A stretch of DNA of 64,000 nt from Amycolatopsis sp. FBCC-B4732 (GTDB lineage: Bacteria > Actinomycetota > Actinomycetes > Mycobacteriales > Pseudonocardiaceae). Shown here one piece after another: positions 36,126-47,001 of the stretch. A program made the position numbers and the translations under genes. The notes beneath the pieces were generated by a model. That model did no database searches and was not told where the DNA came from. It saw only the letters and a list, made by a program, of their open reading frames with translations. The stretch covers positions 6,800,501 through 6,864,500 of the forward strand of contig NZ_CP095376.1 of assembly GCF_023008405.1 (NCBI RefSeq), read 5' to 3'. Numbering within the stretch: position 1 is the stretch's first letter; each line of letters starts with the position of its first letter.

Positions 36126-36290
36126 GTGCCGACCGACAAGCAGGTCCGCGTCGCCGAGCTGCTGCACGAGATCGGCATGCACCGCGAAGCCGAACAGGCG
36201 CTGCGCACGGACCTCCGCGCGAGGTGGCGCCGGGCGCGCCGGCGCCTCCGCCTGCGGTGGGCCAAGCGCCGTCAGCTCGCCCGGCGCTAA
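36126..36290 (+). CDS. Small basic protein after geosmin synthase (54 aa)
   Basis: A 54-residue frame from GTG 36126 to TAA 36288-36290, starting 1 base after the geosmin synthase stop, so it is surely cotranscribed and probably coupled. The first half is acidic/hydrophobic helix (KQVRVAELLHEIGMHREAEQ); the second half is very arginine-rich (RARWRRARRRLRLRWAKRR). It could be a nucleic-acid- or membrane-contacting peptide. No family is recognised. Confidence 0.7.
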   Translation: MPTDKQVRVAELLHEIGMHREAEQALRTDLRARWRRARRRLRLRWAKRRQLARR

Positions 36291-36365
36291 CGAGCCGTCA
36301 CTGGGCAGCGTTGTTCGCGCCACTCCGCCGGGCGTCCGCGCCGCCCGAAGGCGATACTCGACACC

Positions 36366-37157
36366 GTGAGCGGCTTCAACCTGCGATTCCTCGGCCATTC
36401 GACCGTCCGGCTGGAACTCGGCGGCCGGGTCGTGCTGACCGATCCCGTGCTCACCGCCCGCGTCGGCGGGCTCACCCGGGTCGTCCCGCCGCCGCCACCG
36501 GAGACCTACGCGGACGTCGACCTCGTGCTGCTCTCCCACCTGCACGGCGACCACCTCCACCCGCCCTCCCTCAAGCTGCTCGGCCGCGGCACCCGGATCG
36601 TCGTCCCGCGCGGGGCCGGGGCCTGGCTCACCAAGAAGGGCTTCGACCACGTCGAAGAGATCGCGCCCGGCGAGACCCTGACCGAAGGCGGGCTGACCGT
36701 CACCGCCACCGAAGCCGTCCACTCCGGGCACCGGTGGGGGCCGCGGCTCACCCACGGGCCGCAGAGCCCCGCCGTCGGGCACCTGATCAAGACCGCGGAG
36801 ACGACGGTCTACAACGCCGGCGACACCGACCTCTTCGACGGCATGGCGGGCTTCGGGCCGGTCGACGTCGCCCTGCTGCCCGTCTGGGGCTGGGGGCCGA
36901 ACCTCGGACCCGGCCACCTCGACCCGGCCCGCGCCGCGAAGGCCGCCGAACGCGTGCGGGCCCGCGCCGCCGTGCCCGTGCACTGGGGCACCCTCGCCGT
37001 GCCCGGCCTGCGGCGGACCGCCCGGATGCGCCGGCTGCTCGCCGACCCGCCACGGGTGTTCGCCGCCGAAGTGCGCAAGCACGGCATCGCCACCGAAGTC
37101 CTGTTCACCGAACCGGGCGCCGAAGTCGCGCTCCCCGCGCGTGAGGACCGCACGTGA
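36366..37157 (+). CDS. MBL-fold metallo-hydrolase (UlaG-like)
   Basis: A 263-residue metallo-beta-lactamase fold protein. The zinc motif is SHLHGDHLH, with further ligands in AVHSGHRWG, NAGDTDLFDG and PVHWGT. It resembles the UlaG or N-acylphosphatidylethanolamine-hydrolase-like subgroup. The GTG start was chosen because it begins the fold at FLGHSTVRLELGGR. It is the first of five genes joined by GTGA overlaps; the next encodes a DedA protein. Substrate unknown; the membrane-lipid context is suggestive. Confidence 0.87.
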   Translation: MSGFNLRFLGHSTVRLELGGRVVLTDPVLTARVGGLTRVVPPPPPETYADVDLVLLSHLHGDHLHPPSLKLLGRGTRIVVPRGAGAWLTKKGFDHVEEIAPGETLTEGGLTVTATEAVHSGHRWGPRLTHGPQSPAVGHLIKTAETTVYNAGDTDLFDGMAGFGPVDVALLPVWGWGPNLGPGHLDPARAAKAAERVRARAAVPVHWGTLAVPGLRRTARMRRLLADPPRVFAAEVRKHGIATEVLFTEPGAEVALPAREDRT

Positions 37158-37735
37158 ACTGGACCGACCCGGCCGCGCTCGGCTACCCGGCCGTGTTCGG
37201 CGGTGTGCTGCTCGGCTCGATCATCCCGATCGTGCCCACCGGGGCCGTGGTCGGCGCCGCGGCCGCCGTCGCCACCACGACCGACCACCTCTCGCTGCCG
37301 CTGGTGATCGTCCTGTCCGTGCTCGGCGCCTACCTCGGGGACGTCGTGACGTTCGGGATCCCGCGCCTGGGCAGCGAAGCCGCGTTCCGCTGGATCAGCC
37401 GCCGCCAGCCCGCCGAACGGCTGGAGAAGGCCCGCGACCAGTTCACCCGCCGCGGCTGGCAGCTGATCGTGATCGGCAGGCTCGTCCCGGCCGGCCGGAT
37501 CCCGGTGCTGCTCGCGGCGGCCGCGTTGAGCTACCCGTGGCGGCGCCTGCTGCCGGCCGCGCTCGTCGCGTGCGTGCTCTGGGCGACCGCGTACAGCCTG
37601 CTCGGCATCCTCAGCGGCGGCATCTTCGACTCCCCTCTCGTCGCGACCCTGCTGGCGACGGTGCTGGTCCTGCTGGTCACCGTGGCGCTGAACCTGGTCT
37701 CCCGGTGGCGGCGCAAGACCAAGGAGCGAGTGTGA
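37154..37735 (+). CDS. DedA family membrane protein
   Basis: A 193-residue polytopic membrane protein. It has the DedA pattern of re-entrant segments: SIIPIVPTGAVVGAAAA, GAYLGDVVTFGIPRLG, and the signature GRLVPAGRIPVLLAAAALSY, similar to the FxRxxPxxR motif. DedA proteins are membrane transporters linked to lipid (undecaprenyl phosphate or phospholipid) flipping and envelope stress. The GTG overlaps the MBL stop and its own stop overlaps the next GTG, so it is fixed in the operon. Confidence 0.87.
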   Translation: MNWTDPAALGYPAVFGGVLLGSIIPIVPTGAVVGAAAAVATTTDHLSLPLVIVLSVLGAYLGDVVTFGIPRLGSEAAFRWISRRQPAERLEKARDQFTRRGWQLIVIGRLVPAGRIPVLLAAAALSYPWRRLLPAALVACVLWATAYSLLGILSGGIFDSPLVATLLATVLVLLVTVALNLVSRWRRKTKERV

Positions 37736-39840
37736 CGACGACCGCGCCGAAGGGCAGGCTGCTGCGCGGTGGCCGCGCCGTCGCCCGGATCCTGCTGGTC
37801 TGGGCCGCCGTGACCGGCGCGCTGCGGCTGCTCGACGTCCTCCTGCCCGGCTTCCGCATGACGCACTGGTGGCAGCCGACGATCTGCGCGCTGCTGCTCG
37901 GCCTGCTCGCCGGCGTCGGCTGGCCGCTCGTCATGCGGATCGCCTACCCGCTGGCGTTCTTCACCTTCGGCCTCTTCGGGTTCCTGCTGCTGGGCGCGGG
38001 CACGCTGGCCGTGTTCAAGACCGTGCCCGGCGTCGAGATCGCCGACTTCCGGACGGCGGTCATCGTCACGGTGGCGATGGCCGGCGTCGGGGCCGTGATC
38101 TCCAGCCTCCTCGCGATCGACGAGGACGAGATCTTCTTCCGCCGCGCGAACCGCCGCCGCCGTCGCCACGCCGCCACGCCCGGCGACGCCGACCAGCCGC
38201 CGGGCGTGGTGTTCCTGCAGATCGACGGCCTCGGGTTCGACACCGTCCGCCGCGCGATCCGCGACGGCGACATGCCGACGTTCGCCGCGTGGCTCGCCGA
38301 GGGCAGCCACGCGCTGACGCCGTGGCACACCGACTGGAGCTCCCAGACCGGCGCGAGCGTCTGCGGCATCCTGCACGGCTCCAACCACGACATCCTCGGC
38401 TTCCGCTGGTACGAAAAGGACCGCGACCACGTGATGGCGTGCGCGCACCCGACCGACGCGGCCGAGATCGAGCGGCGCCACTCCGACGGCCGCGGCCTGC
38501 TGTCCGGCGACGGCGCGAGCCGCGGCAACCTGTTCTCCGGCGACGCCGACCACGTCAGCCTCACCATGAGCTCGATCCCGGTGCTGGTGCCGAAGAAGCT
38601 GCTGCGCCGCCACCGCGACCGGTTCGGCGCGGGCTACTACGCCTACTTCGCGAACCCGGTCAACGCGTTGCGCACGTTCGTCGTCGCGCTGGCCGACGTC
38701 TTCCGCGAGATCACCGCCGCGGTCCGCCAGCGCCGCGCCGGCGTCGTGCCGCGGGTCCCGCGCGGCGGCTGGTACCCGCTGGCCCGCCCGGGCACGACGG
38801 TGATCGCGCGCGACGTCGTCGTGTCGGCGATCCTCGGCGACATGCTCGCCGGGCGGCCGGTCGTGTACGCGGACTTCCTCGGCTACGACGAGGTCGCCCA
38901 CCACTCCGGCATCGAGCGCTTCGACACCCTTTCCGTGCTGCGCTCGATCGACCAGCAGATCGCGCGGCTGCACCGGGCTTCGCGGCTCGCCCCGCGCCGC
39001 TACCACGTCGTCGCGCTGTCGGACCACGGCCAGACCCAGGGTCAGGCGTTCTCGCAGCGGTTCGGCGAGACGATCGAGGCGTACGTCGGACGGCTGTGCG
39101 GCGGTTCGCCGTCCGCTCTCGCCGGCAACCGACGCCAGGCGGAGAGCTGGCAGATCAACGCGGCGCTGGCGGAGGCGACGAAGAGCGGCGGCCTGATCGC
39201 GCGCCGGCTGCGGGCCCGCGTCGAGGACGCGGAGTGCGCCGACGACCGGCCGCGCACGACGTCCGGTTCCCCCGGCGCGGTCACCCGGGTCGCGCCGGGC
39301 GTGGTCGCGGTCGTGTCCGGGCACGTGGCGATGGTGTCGTTCACCGAGCACGAGGGCCGCGTCGAGCTGGAGACGATCGAGCGCGAGTTCCCCGACCTGC
39401 TGCCCTCGCTGGTGGACCACCCCGGCGTCGGGTTCCTGCTGGTGCGCAGCCGCGAATTCGGCCCGGTGGTGCTGGGCCGCGACGGCCTGCACCGGCTCGC
39501 GACCGGCGTCGTGATCGGCGAGGACCCGCTGCTGCCGTACGGCCCGCACGCGGCGGACCTGGTCCGGCGCGTCGACACGTTCCCGCACTGCGCGGACGTC
39601 ATGATCAACAGCCGCTACGACCCGGACTCGGACCAGGCGTCCCCGTTCGAGACGCACGTGGGCTCGCACGGCGGGCTCGGCGGACCGCAGCAACGCGGCT
39701 TCGTCGTGTACCCGCGCGAGCTCGGTTTTCCCGGTGCGGTAGTCGGGGCCGAGGCCCTGCACCGGGTGTTCCGGGGGTGGCTCACGGACCTGGGTCACCC
39801 CGCCCCCGTTCCCACCGCTGTTTCGGAGGTCGTTTCGTGA
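37732..39840 (+). CDS. Membrane-anchored type I phosphodiesterase / nucleotide pyrophosphatase family protein
   Basis: A 702-residue protein. Residues about 15-135 hold four or so membrane segments of a holin-like type. From about 160 the alkaline-phosphatase fold begins: VVFLQIDGLGFDTVRRAI (metal ligand D), the likely nucleophile threonine in SSQTGAS, VYADFLGYDEVAHHSG (D and H ligands) and VALSDHGQTQG. The enzyme would cleave a phosphodiester or phosphate from a lipid or envelope head group outside or at the membrane. AAGGAG precedes the GTG start, which overlaps the DedA stop. Context with DedA suggests a lipid-recycling or phospholipid remodelling role; this is inferred. Confidence 0.85.
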   Translation: MTTTAPKGRLLRGGRAVARILLVWAAVTGALRLLDVLLPGFRMTHWWQPTICALLLGLLAGVGWPLVMRIAYPLAFFTFGLFGFLLLGAGTLAVFKTVPGVEIADFRTAVIVTVAMAGVGAVISSLLAIDEDEIFFRRANRRRRRHAATPGDADQPPGVVFLQIDGLGFDTVRRAIRDGDMPTFAAWLAEGSHALTPWHTDWSSQTGASVCGILHGSNHDILGFRWYEKDRDHVMACAHPTDAAEIERRHSDGRGLLSGDGASRGNLFSGDADHVSLTMSSIPVLVPKKLLRRHRDRFGAGYYAYFANPVNALRTFVVALADVFREITAAVRQRRAGVVPRVPRGGWYPLARPGTTVIARDVVVSAILGDMLAGRPVVYADFLGYDEVAHHSGIERFDTLSVLRSIDQQIARLHRASRLAPRRYHVVALSDHGQTQGQAFSQRFGETIEAYVGRLCGGSPSALAGNRRQAESWQINAALAEATKSGGLIARRLRARVEDAECADDRPRTTSGSPGAVTRVAPGVVAVVSGHVAMVSFTEHEGRVELETIEREFPDLLPSLVDHPGVGFLLVRSREFGPVVLGRDGLHRLATGVVIGEDPLLPYGPHAADLVRRVDTFPHCADVMINSRYDPDSDQASPFETHVGSHGGLGGPQQRGFVVYPRELGFPGAVVGAEALHRVFRGWLTDLGHPAPVPTAVSEVVS

Positions 39841-40067
39841 GTCTGACGGTGTACGGCGCTTCCTGGTGCCCGGACGTCAAGCGCAGCCGCGCGCTGCTCG
39901 ACGGGCTCGGCGTCGAGTATTCCTATGTGGACGTCGAGGCCGACGCGGCCGCCGAAGCCCGCGTCCGCGAGCTGCAGGACGGCGCGCGCCGGATCCCCAC
40001 GATCGTCTGGGACGACGGCAGTTTCCTGGTCGAGCCGTCCGACGACGAGCTGAGCGCGCGCCTGTGA
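39837..40067 (+). CDS. Glutaredoxin-like protein with single active-site cysteine
   Basis: A 76-residue thioredoxin-fold protein. The active-site position reads ASWCPDVKRSRALLDGLGV, with only one cysteine (CPDV) instead of CxxC. The cis-proline is in RRIPTIVWDDG. A monothiol glutaredoxin or mycoredoxin-type function, or a non-redox role, is possible. CGGAGG lies 7 nt before the GTG, which overlaps the phosphodiesterase stop. Confidence 0.83.
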   Translation: MSLTVYGASWCPDVKRSRALLDGLGVEYSYVDVEADAAAEARVRELQDGARRIPTIVWDDGSFLVEPSDDELSARL

Positions 40068-41011
40068 AGCTGCTGCGGGAAGTGCCGCTGGGCACGCGGG
40101 TCGTGGTGCGCTACCGGATCGAGGGCGGGCTCACCGACGCACTCGGCGAGCTGGTGGCGCGCGACTCCACGACGTGCACCGTGGAGACCCGCCGCGGTCC
40201 GGTCGTGGTGGAGTTCGCCGCGGTCACCCTCGCGAAACCCGTCCCACCACCCCCGGTGCGGCGCTCGCGCTTCGACGAACTGGTGGCCGAAGCCGCCGCG
40301 GTGCCGGTCGACGGCTGGGACTTCTCGTGGCTCGACGGCCGCGCCACGGAGGCCCGCCCGTCGTGGGGCTACCAGCGCCTGCTGGGCTCGCGTCTCGCGG
40401 CGGTCCGATCGGCCCTGGACTGGGAAACGGGCGGCGGCGAAGTCCTCGACGGCTGCCCTTCGCTGCCACCGCTGATGATCGCGACCGAGTCGTGGCCCCC
40501 GAACGTCACCCGAGCCGCGGCCCGCCTGGCGCCCCGCGGGGTGGCGGTGGTGTCCACTTCGGACTTGCCGTTCGCCGACAACGTGTTCGACCTGGTGTCG
40601 AGCCGCCACCCGGTGACGACGCCGTGGCCGGAGATCGCCCGCGTCCTCCGCCCGGGCGGCACGTACTTTTCCCAGCAGGTCGGCCCGGCGAGCGTGTTCG
40701 AGCTGGTGGAGTTCTTCCTGGGCCCGCAACCGCTCGAGGCCCGCACCAGCCGCCACCCGGACCACGCGATCGCGGCAGCGACGGCGGCGGGCCTGGAGGT
40801 GGTCGACCTGCGCTCGGAGTCCCTGCGCACGGAGTTCTTCGACATCGGCGCGGTGGTTTACTTCCTGCGCAAGGTGATCTGGATGGTGCCGGGCTTCACG
40901 GTGGAGCAGTACCTGCCGAAGCTGCGGGACCTGCACGAGCTGATCGAGCGGGACGGCCCGTTCGTGGCGCACACGACCCGGTTCTTGATCGAAGCCCACC
41001 TGATCGAGTGA
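40064..41011 (+). CDS. SH3-like N-terminal domain fused to a class I methyltransferase
   Basis: A 315-residue fusion. Residues 1-70 look like the SH3-like domain found before the GNAT domain in Rv0428c-type acetyltransferases (VVVRYRIEGGLTDALGELVAR, then TVETRRGPVVVEF). From about 75 it matches an actinobacterial SAM methyltransferase: FDELVAEAAAVPVDGWDFSW, GGGEVLDG, SSRHPVTTPWPEIARVLRPG. The join is in frame with a short proline linker (PVPPPPVRRS). The GTG overlaps the glutaredoxin stop. It is the last gene of the coupled operon. The methylated substrate is unknown. Confidence 0.8.
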   Translation: MKLLREVPLGTRVVVRYRIEGGLTDALGELVARDSTTCTVETRRGPVVVEFAAVTLAKPVPPPPVRRSRFDELVAEAAAVPVDGWDFSWLDGRATEARPSWGYQRLLGSRLAAVRSALDWETGGGEVLDGCPSLPPLMIATESWPPNVTRAAARLAPRGVAVVSTSDLPFADNVFDLVSSRHPVTTPWPEIARVLRPGGTYFSQQVGPASVFELVEFFLGPQPLEARTSRHPDHAIAAATAAGLEVVDLRSESLRTEFFDIGAVVYFLRKVIWMVPGFTVEQYLPKLRDLHELIERDGPFVAHTTRFLIEAHLIE

Positions 41012-41045
41012 TGAACGGACGTTCGAACGCCGGTAATCTTGGTGC

Positions 41046-42269
41046 GTGGACAGAGAAGCGGTGTGGCAAGCGGACGCGGAGGCCTTGGCCGACCGTCTCC
41101 GTGGGCTGCTCACCGTGGTGCGGTCTGCCGAGGCGGAAATCGGGACTCTGCTGGTGGAGATCGAGTCGCGTGGTGTGATGGAGCTGTTCGGGTACCGCTC
41201 GGTTGCCCGGTTGCTGGAGCACCTCGCGGACATTCCCCATACGGCTGCTCAGCGCACCGTCGCCCGAGCCCAGGCCCTCACCTCTGCGCACACCCTCGAC
41301 TCGCCGCCCGCTCTCGCCCCCGCCACCGGCGCTGCTGCTTTGACGGGCGCCTTGAGCACCCCGATGATCGACACCATCATCGGGGCCGTGTCTCGGATCC
41401 CCCTCGAGCATCGCGACACCGCCGAACAGGACCTGCTCGCCTTCGCCGCCGACGCAGACCACAAACAAGTCGCCGCCCTCGGCGCCCGAATCCTGGCCCA
41501 CCTCGATCCCGACGGCACCGAACCGGTCGATGTCGAGCCCGCCACCCCTGCCCGCGAACTCTCGTTACGCCGCAGGCGCACCGGCACCTGGGAACTCACC
41601 GGCCGGTTCGACGACGAAACCGGCACCCGAGCCAGCGCCCTACTCGACGCCCTCGCCGAACGCCGCACCGCCGACGAAGGCGGAGACTTCCGTTCCCCGC
41701 AGGAACGCTACGGCGACGCCTTCTCCGACGCCATCGACCTCGCGCTCAACTCCCCAGAGCTCCCGACTCAGGCCGGTGAACGCGCCCACGTCCTAGTCGC
41801 CGTCTCCCTCGCCGATCTTCAATCCGGCCTCGGCCACGCGACCCTGGGCGACACCGGCCTGATCTCCGCGGTCGAAGCCCGCATCCACGCCTGCGACTGC
41901 AAACTGATCCCGTCCGTTTTGGGCGCTACCAGCGAACCCCTGGACCTGGGCCGAGCCCGCCGCCTGATCTCACCCGGCCTCCGCCGCGCCCTCTTCCTCC
42001 GCGACAGAGGCTGCGCCTTCCCCGGCTGCCACCGCCCACCCCGGCACTGTCAAGGCCACCACATCCGCCATTGGGCCAACGGCGGCCCCACCGATCTCGC
42101 GAACCTGGTCCTGCTCTGCGCCCACCACCACCGCCTGATGCACCGCTCGGGTTGGCAGGTCCGCCTCGCGGCCGACGGCCACCCCGAGTTCCTACCTCCG
42201 CGATTCCTGGACAAACGCCGAAAACCCAGGCGCAACAACCTGCATCAGCCACTGCCCTTCGCGGCCTGA
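41046..42269 (+). CDS. DUF222 / HNH endonuclease domain protein (13E12-like)
   Basis: A 407-residue protein. The DUF222 part covers about 20-260, including ALAPATGAAALTGALSTPMI. The C-terminal HNH motif reads CAFPGCHRPPRHCQGHHIRH then LVLLCAHHHRLMH, with paired cysteines and histidines for zinc. Families of this type recur in actinomycete genomes (13E12 repeats) and are often called mobile, though no terminal repeats are seen here. It is followed by a hairpin terminator. Confidence 0.87.
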   Translation: MDREAVWQADAEALADRLRGLLTVVRSAEAEIGTLLVEIESRGVMELFGYRSVARLLEHLADIPHTAAQRTVARAQALTSAHTLDSPPALAPATGAAALTGALSTPMIDTIIGAVSRIPLEHRDTAEQDLLAFAADADHKQVAALGARILAHLDPDGTEPVDVEPATPARELSLRRRRTGTWELTGRFDDETGTRASALLDALAERRTADEGGDFRSPQERYGDAFSDAIDLALNSPELPTQAGERAHVLVAVSLADLQSGLGHATLGDTGLISAVEARIHACDCKLIPSVLGATSEPLDLGRARRLISPGLRRALFLRDRGCAFPGCHRPPRHCQGHHIRHWANGGPTDLANLVLLCAHHHRLMHRSGWQVRLAADGHPEFLPPRFLDKRRKPRRNNLHQPLPFAA

Positions 42270-42287
42270 GACAACCGAATATGGGAA

Positions 42288-42314
42288 AGGCCCGCAGCCA
42301 TTGGCTACGGGCCT
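42288..42314 (+). terminator. Hairpin terminator after the HNH gene
   Basis: AGGCCCG (42288-42294) pairs with CGGGCCT (42308-42314), with an inner AGCCA/TGGCT extension. It is 19 bp after the stop. Confidence 0.7.
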
Positions 42315-43074
42315 ACCCCCACGTCTCCACCTGCGCTCCCACGTCTCCGCCTCACGCCCCAACACCGCTGCCTCCACGCCTCATCACACACATCTCCGCC
42401 GCCCCACCTTCCTCCGTCTTCGCCTCCGCGCGCACGCACACCACCGCCTCCCCCACACCTCCTCCGCCTCCCCGCATCTACATCTCCGCGCACCCACCTC
42501 CCCGCCTACGCCCCCACACCTCTGCCTTCACCTTCACCCTCGCCCCCACACCTCTGTCTCCGCCTGCACCCCCACACCTCTGCCTTCGCCTTCGCCCCAA
42601 ACCTACCTCAGCCTCCCCAACGGCTCGGTTCCGCTTCCGCCTCGCCCCCGCGCATCTCTCCGCCTCCGCCCGCCGGGCCTCCATGCGCCTGCACCTGCCG
42701 CTTCCGCTTCCAACACCCACCCCGCCGCCGAAGGCCAGCCGACTCCAGACCCACACCACCTTCCGTTCGGCGCCCACCCGATTCCGAGCCCAACACCGCC
42801 CCTCCACCGAGAGCCCGCCGGCTCCAGACTCACCATGTTCCGTCCGGCGCCCAACCGAGCCACCCCTCGCATCGCCCGCCCGGCCCGAACTCCGCAGTGA
42901 ACGCCACCCGCCAGACCTTCCCCGCCTCCGCGACCACCCGGCCAAAGTCACCATCGGCCGCCGAACAACAAAGCCGCATCCTCACCGAACTCCGGCCCGG
43001 CCCGGCCCGGCCCGGCCCGGCCCGCAGAGCAGTCAGCCGGTGAACACGCCGGCCCGGCGTAACACCACCAGCCG
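42315..43074. other. 760-bp C-rich spacer without a supported gene
   Basis: The plus strand is very rich in C and poor in G, with CCACACC/CCTCCGCC runs. Frames are open in several registers but give only proline, threonine, histidine and alanine-rich sequence with no homology I recognise. It contains the CCCGG tandem repeat at 42992-43024. It resembles the spacer at 5800-6589 in composition, and both border TetR genes. Confidence 0.7.
42992..43024 (+). repeat. Tandem 5-bp repeat (CCCGG unit)
   Basis: About six and a half tandem copies of a CCCGG-type unit over 33 bp, within the C-rich spacer just after the 3' end of the minus-strand TetR gene. Such a tract is prone to length change. Confidence 0.9.
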
Positions 43075-43860
43075 TCAACGCGCCCGGACGATCGCCGTCT
43101 CGACGCCGTCCAGCAGCAGCTCCACCCCAGCCTCGAACGACAACCGCGCCTCCCGCTCCAAATACGGCTCCCCGGAAGGCTCCCCCGAGACCGAAGCACC
43201 CAACCGAGCCACCGTCGGGAACCGCGCCGTCAAATCCGGCACCAACTCCCCCAGCAGCGCCGAACGCGCGTACCACCAGTCCTCTTCGGACTGTCCCGTC
43301 TCGGTCGCCGCCTGGCGGGATTCCGCTGCCGCCTGGACCGAGCCGCGGACGATGTTGAACAGGGCCGAGACCACCCAGCGGACCCTCGGGAGGGGGAGGC
43401 CCGTCGATGCCAGTACCGACAGCAGCGTCTCCTGGACGTGGAACTCGCCCGGGCCCAGTACCGGGCGGGCCGGGGACACCTGCAGCAGCCACGGGTGCCT
43501 CAGGTGCAACGCCCACAGCTCGTCGGCCAGTGCCACCGCCGCCGGGCGCCAGCCGTCGTCGGCCGGGTACGACGACGGGAGCTCCGCCAGCGTGCGGTCG
43601 TACATGAGGTCGACCAGTTCCGTCTTGCCCGGCACATACGTGTACAGCGCCATCGCCGTGCGGCCGAGGCGCTCGCCGACCGCGCGCATCGACAGGGCCG
43701 GCATGCCGTCGGCGTCGGCGATCTCGATCGCCGCCGACACGATCGCCTCGACGGACAGGCCCGGTTTGGGCCCGGGGCCCGTGCGCGGGGCACCCACCCG
43801 CGGTCCCCACAGCAGCTCCATGGAACGGCGGGCGTCGCCCTGACCCGCGAAGACGACCAC
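43075..43860 (-). CDS. TetR family regulator (tetracycline-repressor-like C-terminus)
   Basis: A 261-residue regulator. The helix-turn-helix reads LSMRAVGERLGRTAMALYTY then VPGKTELVDLMYD. The C-terminal domain (WALHLRHPWLLQVSPARPVLGP) is that of the TetR_C group found with drug-resistance genes. The start is GTG at 43860 with AAGGAG 8 nt upstream. It is divergent from the UvrA-like gene, with two near-identical 17-bp operators between them. It probably represses the UvrA-like/SIP operon until a DNA-active drug is present. Confidence 0.87.
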   Translation of the reverse strand: MVVFAGQGDARRSMELLWGPRVGAPRTGPGPKPGLSVEAIVSAAIEIADADGMPALSMRAVGERLGRTAMALYTYVPGKTELVDLMYDRTLAELPSSYPADDGWRPAAVALADELWALHLRHPWLLQVSPARPVLGPGEFHVQETLLSVLASTGLPLPRVRWVVSALFNIVRGSVQAAAESRQAATETGQSEEDWWYARSALLGELVPDLTARFPTVARLGASVSGEPSGEPYLEREARLSFEAGVELLLDGVETAIVRAR

Positions 43861-43870
43861 CTTGCCGACT

Positions 43871-43922
43871 CCTTACACCCTAAAGTAATGTACGATCGGG
43901 AATCACTTTACAGCCTAAAGTA
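43871..43922. promoter_or_regulatory. Tandem TetR operators before the UvrA-like gene
   Basis: CCTTACACCCTAAAGTA (43871-43887) and CTTTACAGCCTAAAGTA (43906-43922) are two copies of one 17-bp site, 35 bp apart. The second contains the inverted repeat ACTTTA-N5-TAAAGT. They lie in the divergent promoter region of the TetR and UvrA-like genes. The AT-rich core stands out from the surroundings. Confidence 0.78.
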
Positions 43923-43936
43923 TCAAGAAGGACGGT

Positions 43937-46206
<2,270 letters not shown>

Positions 46207-46210
<4 letters not shown>

Positions 46211-46995
46211 CCGCGACCGGGCTGCTCGAAGTCATCGCGGTGCGCCGCCCGACGCCGCGCACGGTCCGCGTCACCTTCACCGGGCACGGCCTCGACGAGC
46301 TGGAAGCGTGGCCGGACCAGCAGCTCAAGCTCCTGTTCCCGCCGCCGGGCCGCCCGGTCCGGCTGCCCGCGGCCGACGGCGACGTCCTGCGCTGGTACCA
46401 GGCGTACCTCGAGATCCCCGAGGCGGAGCGGCCGGTGATGCGCAGCTACACGGTCCGCGACCGGGCGCCCGCCACGATCGACGTCGAGTTCGTCCTGCAC
46501 CCCGGCGCGGACGGCCCGGCCACGGCGTGGGCCCGGACGGCGGCACCGGGCCAGGTCCTCGGCCGCTACGGCCCGGACGCGGCCTACCGCCGTCCGGTCC
46601 CGGTGGCCGGCACGGTGCTGCTCGCGGGCGACGAGACGGCGTTGCCCGCGATCGCCACCCTGCTGTCCGAAGTGGACAACGCGGTGGCGTTCGTGGAAGT
46701 CGCGGACGCGGCCGAAGAGCAGCCGCTGCCGAACGTCCGGTGGCTGCACCGGGGCGGCGCCGAGCACGGCAGCCGCTTGCTGGAAGCGGTGCGCGACACG
46801 GCGTTGCCGGCGGGCTCGGCGGCGTGGCTGGCCGGCGAGGCGTCGGCGGTCCGCGCCCTGCGACGGCACCTCGTCGAGCGCGGCCTCGACAAGAGCGCGA
46901 TCGAGTTCACGGGTTATTGGCGGCGCAAGCTGACCCAGGACGACGCCCCGACCCCGGAGGATCTGGCCGACGCGCGGGAAAAGCTCGGTGGCTGA
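46207..46995 (+). CDS. Siderophore-interacting protein (FAD-binding SIP family)
   Basis: A 262-residue SIP/ViuB-type reductase. The FAD motif RSYTVRDRAPATIDVEFVLH is followed by GPATAWA and an NAD(P)-domain LLAGDETALPAIATLL; the end FTGYWRRKLTQDD is typical. SIPs reduce ferric siderophores inside the cell. The GTG overlaps the UvrA-like stop (GTGA), an odd coupling of iron or flavin reduction with a DNA-drug ATPase; it may instead reduce a quinone drug. No iron-box is visible nearby. Confidence 0.88.
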
Positions 46996-47001
46996 GTCGC
47001 G

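Noticed and set aside
42071..43843. Plus-strand frame of about 590 codons across the C-rich spacer
   Set aside because: Proline/threonine-rich product caused by base composition, antisense to a well-supported TetR gene, no ribosome site or homology.
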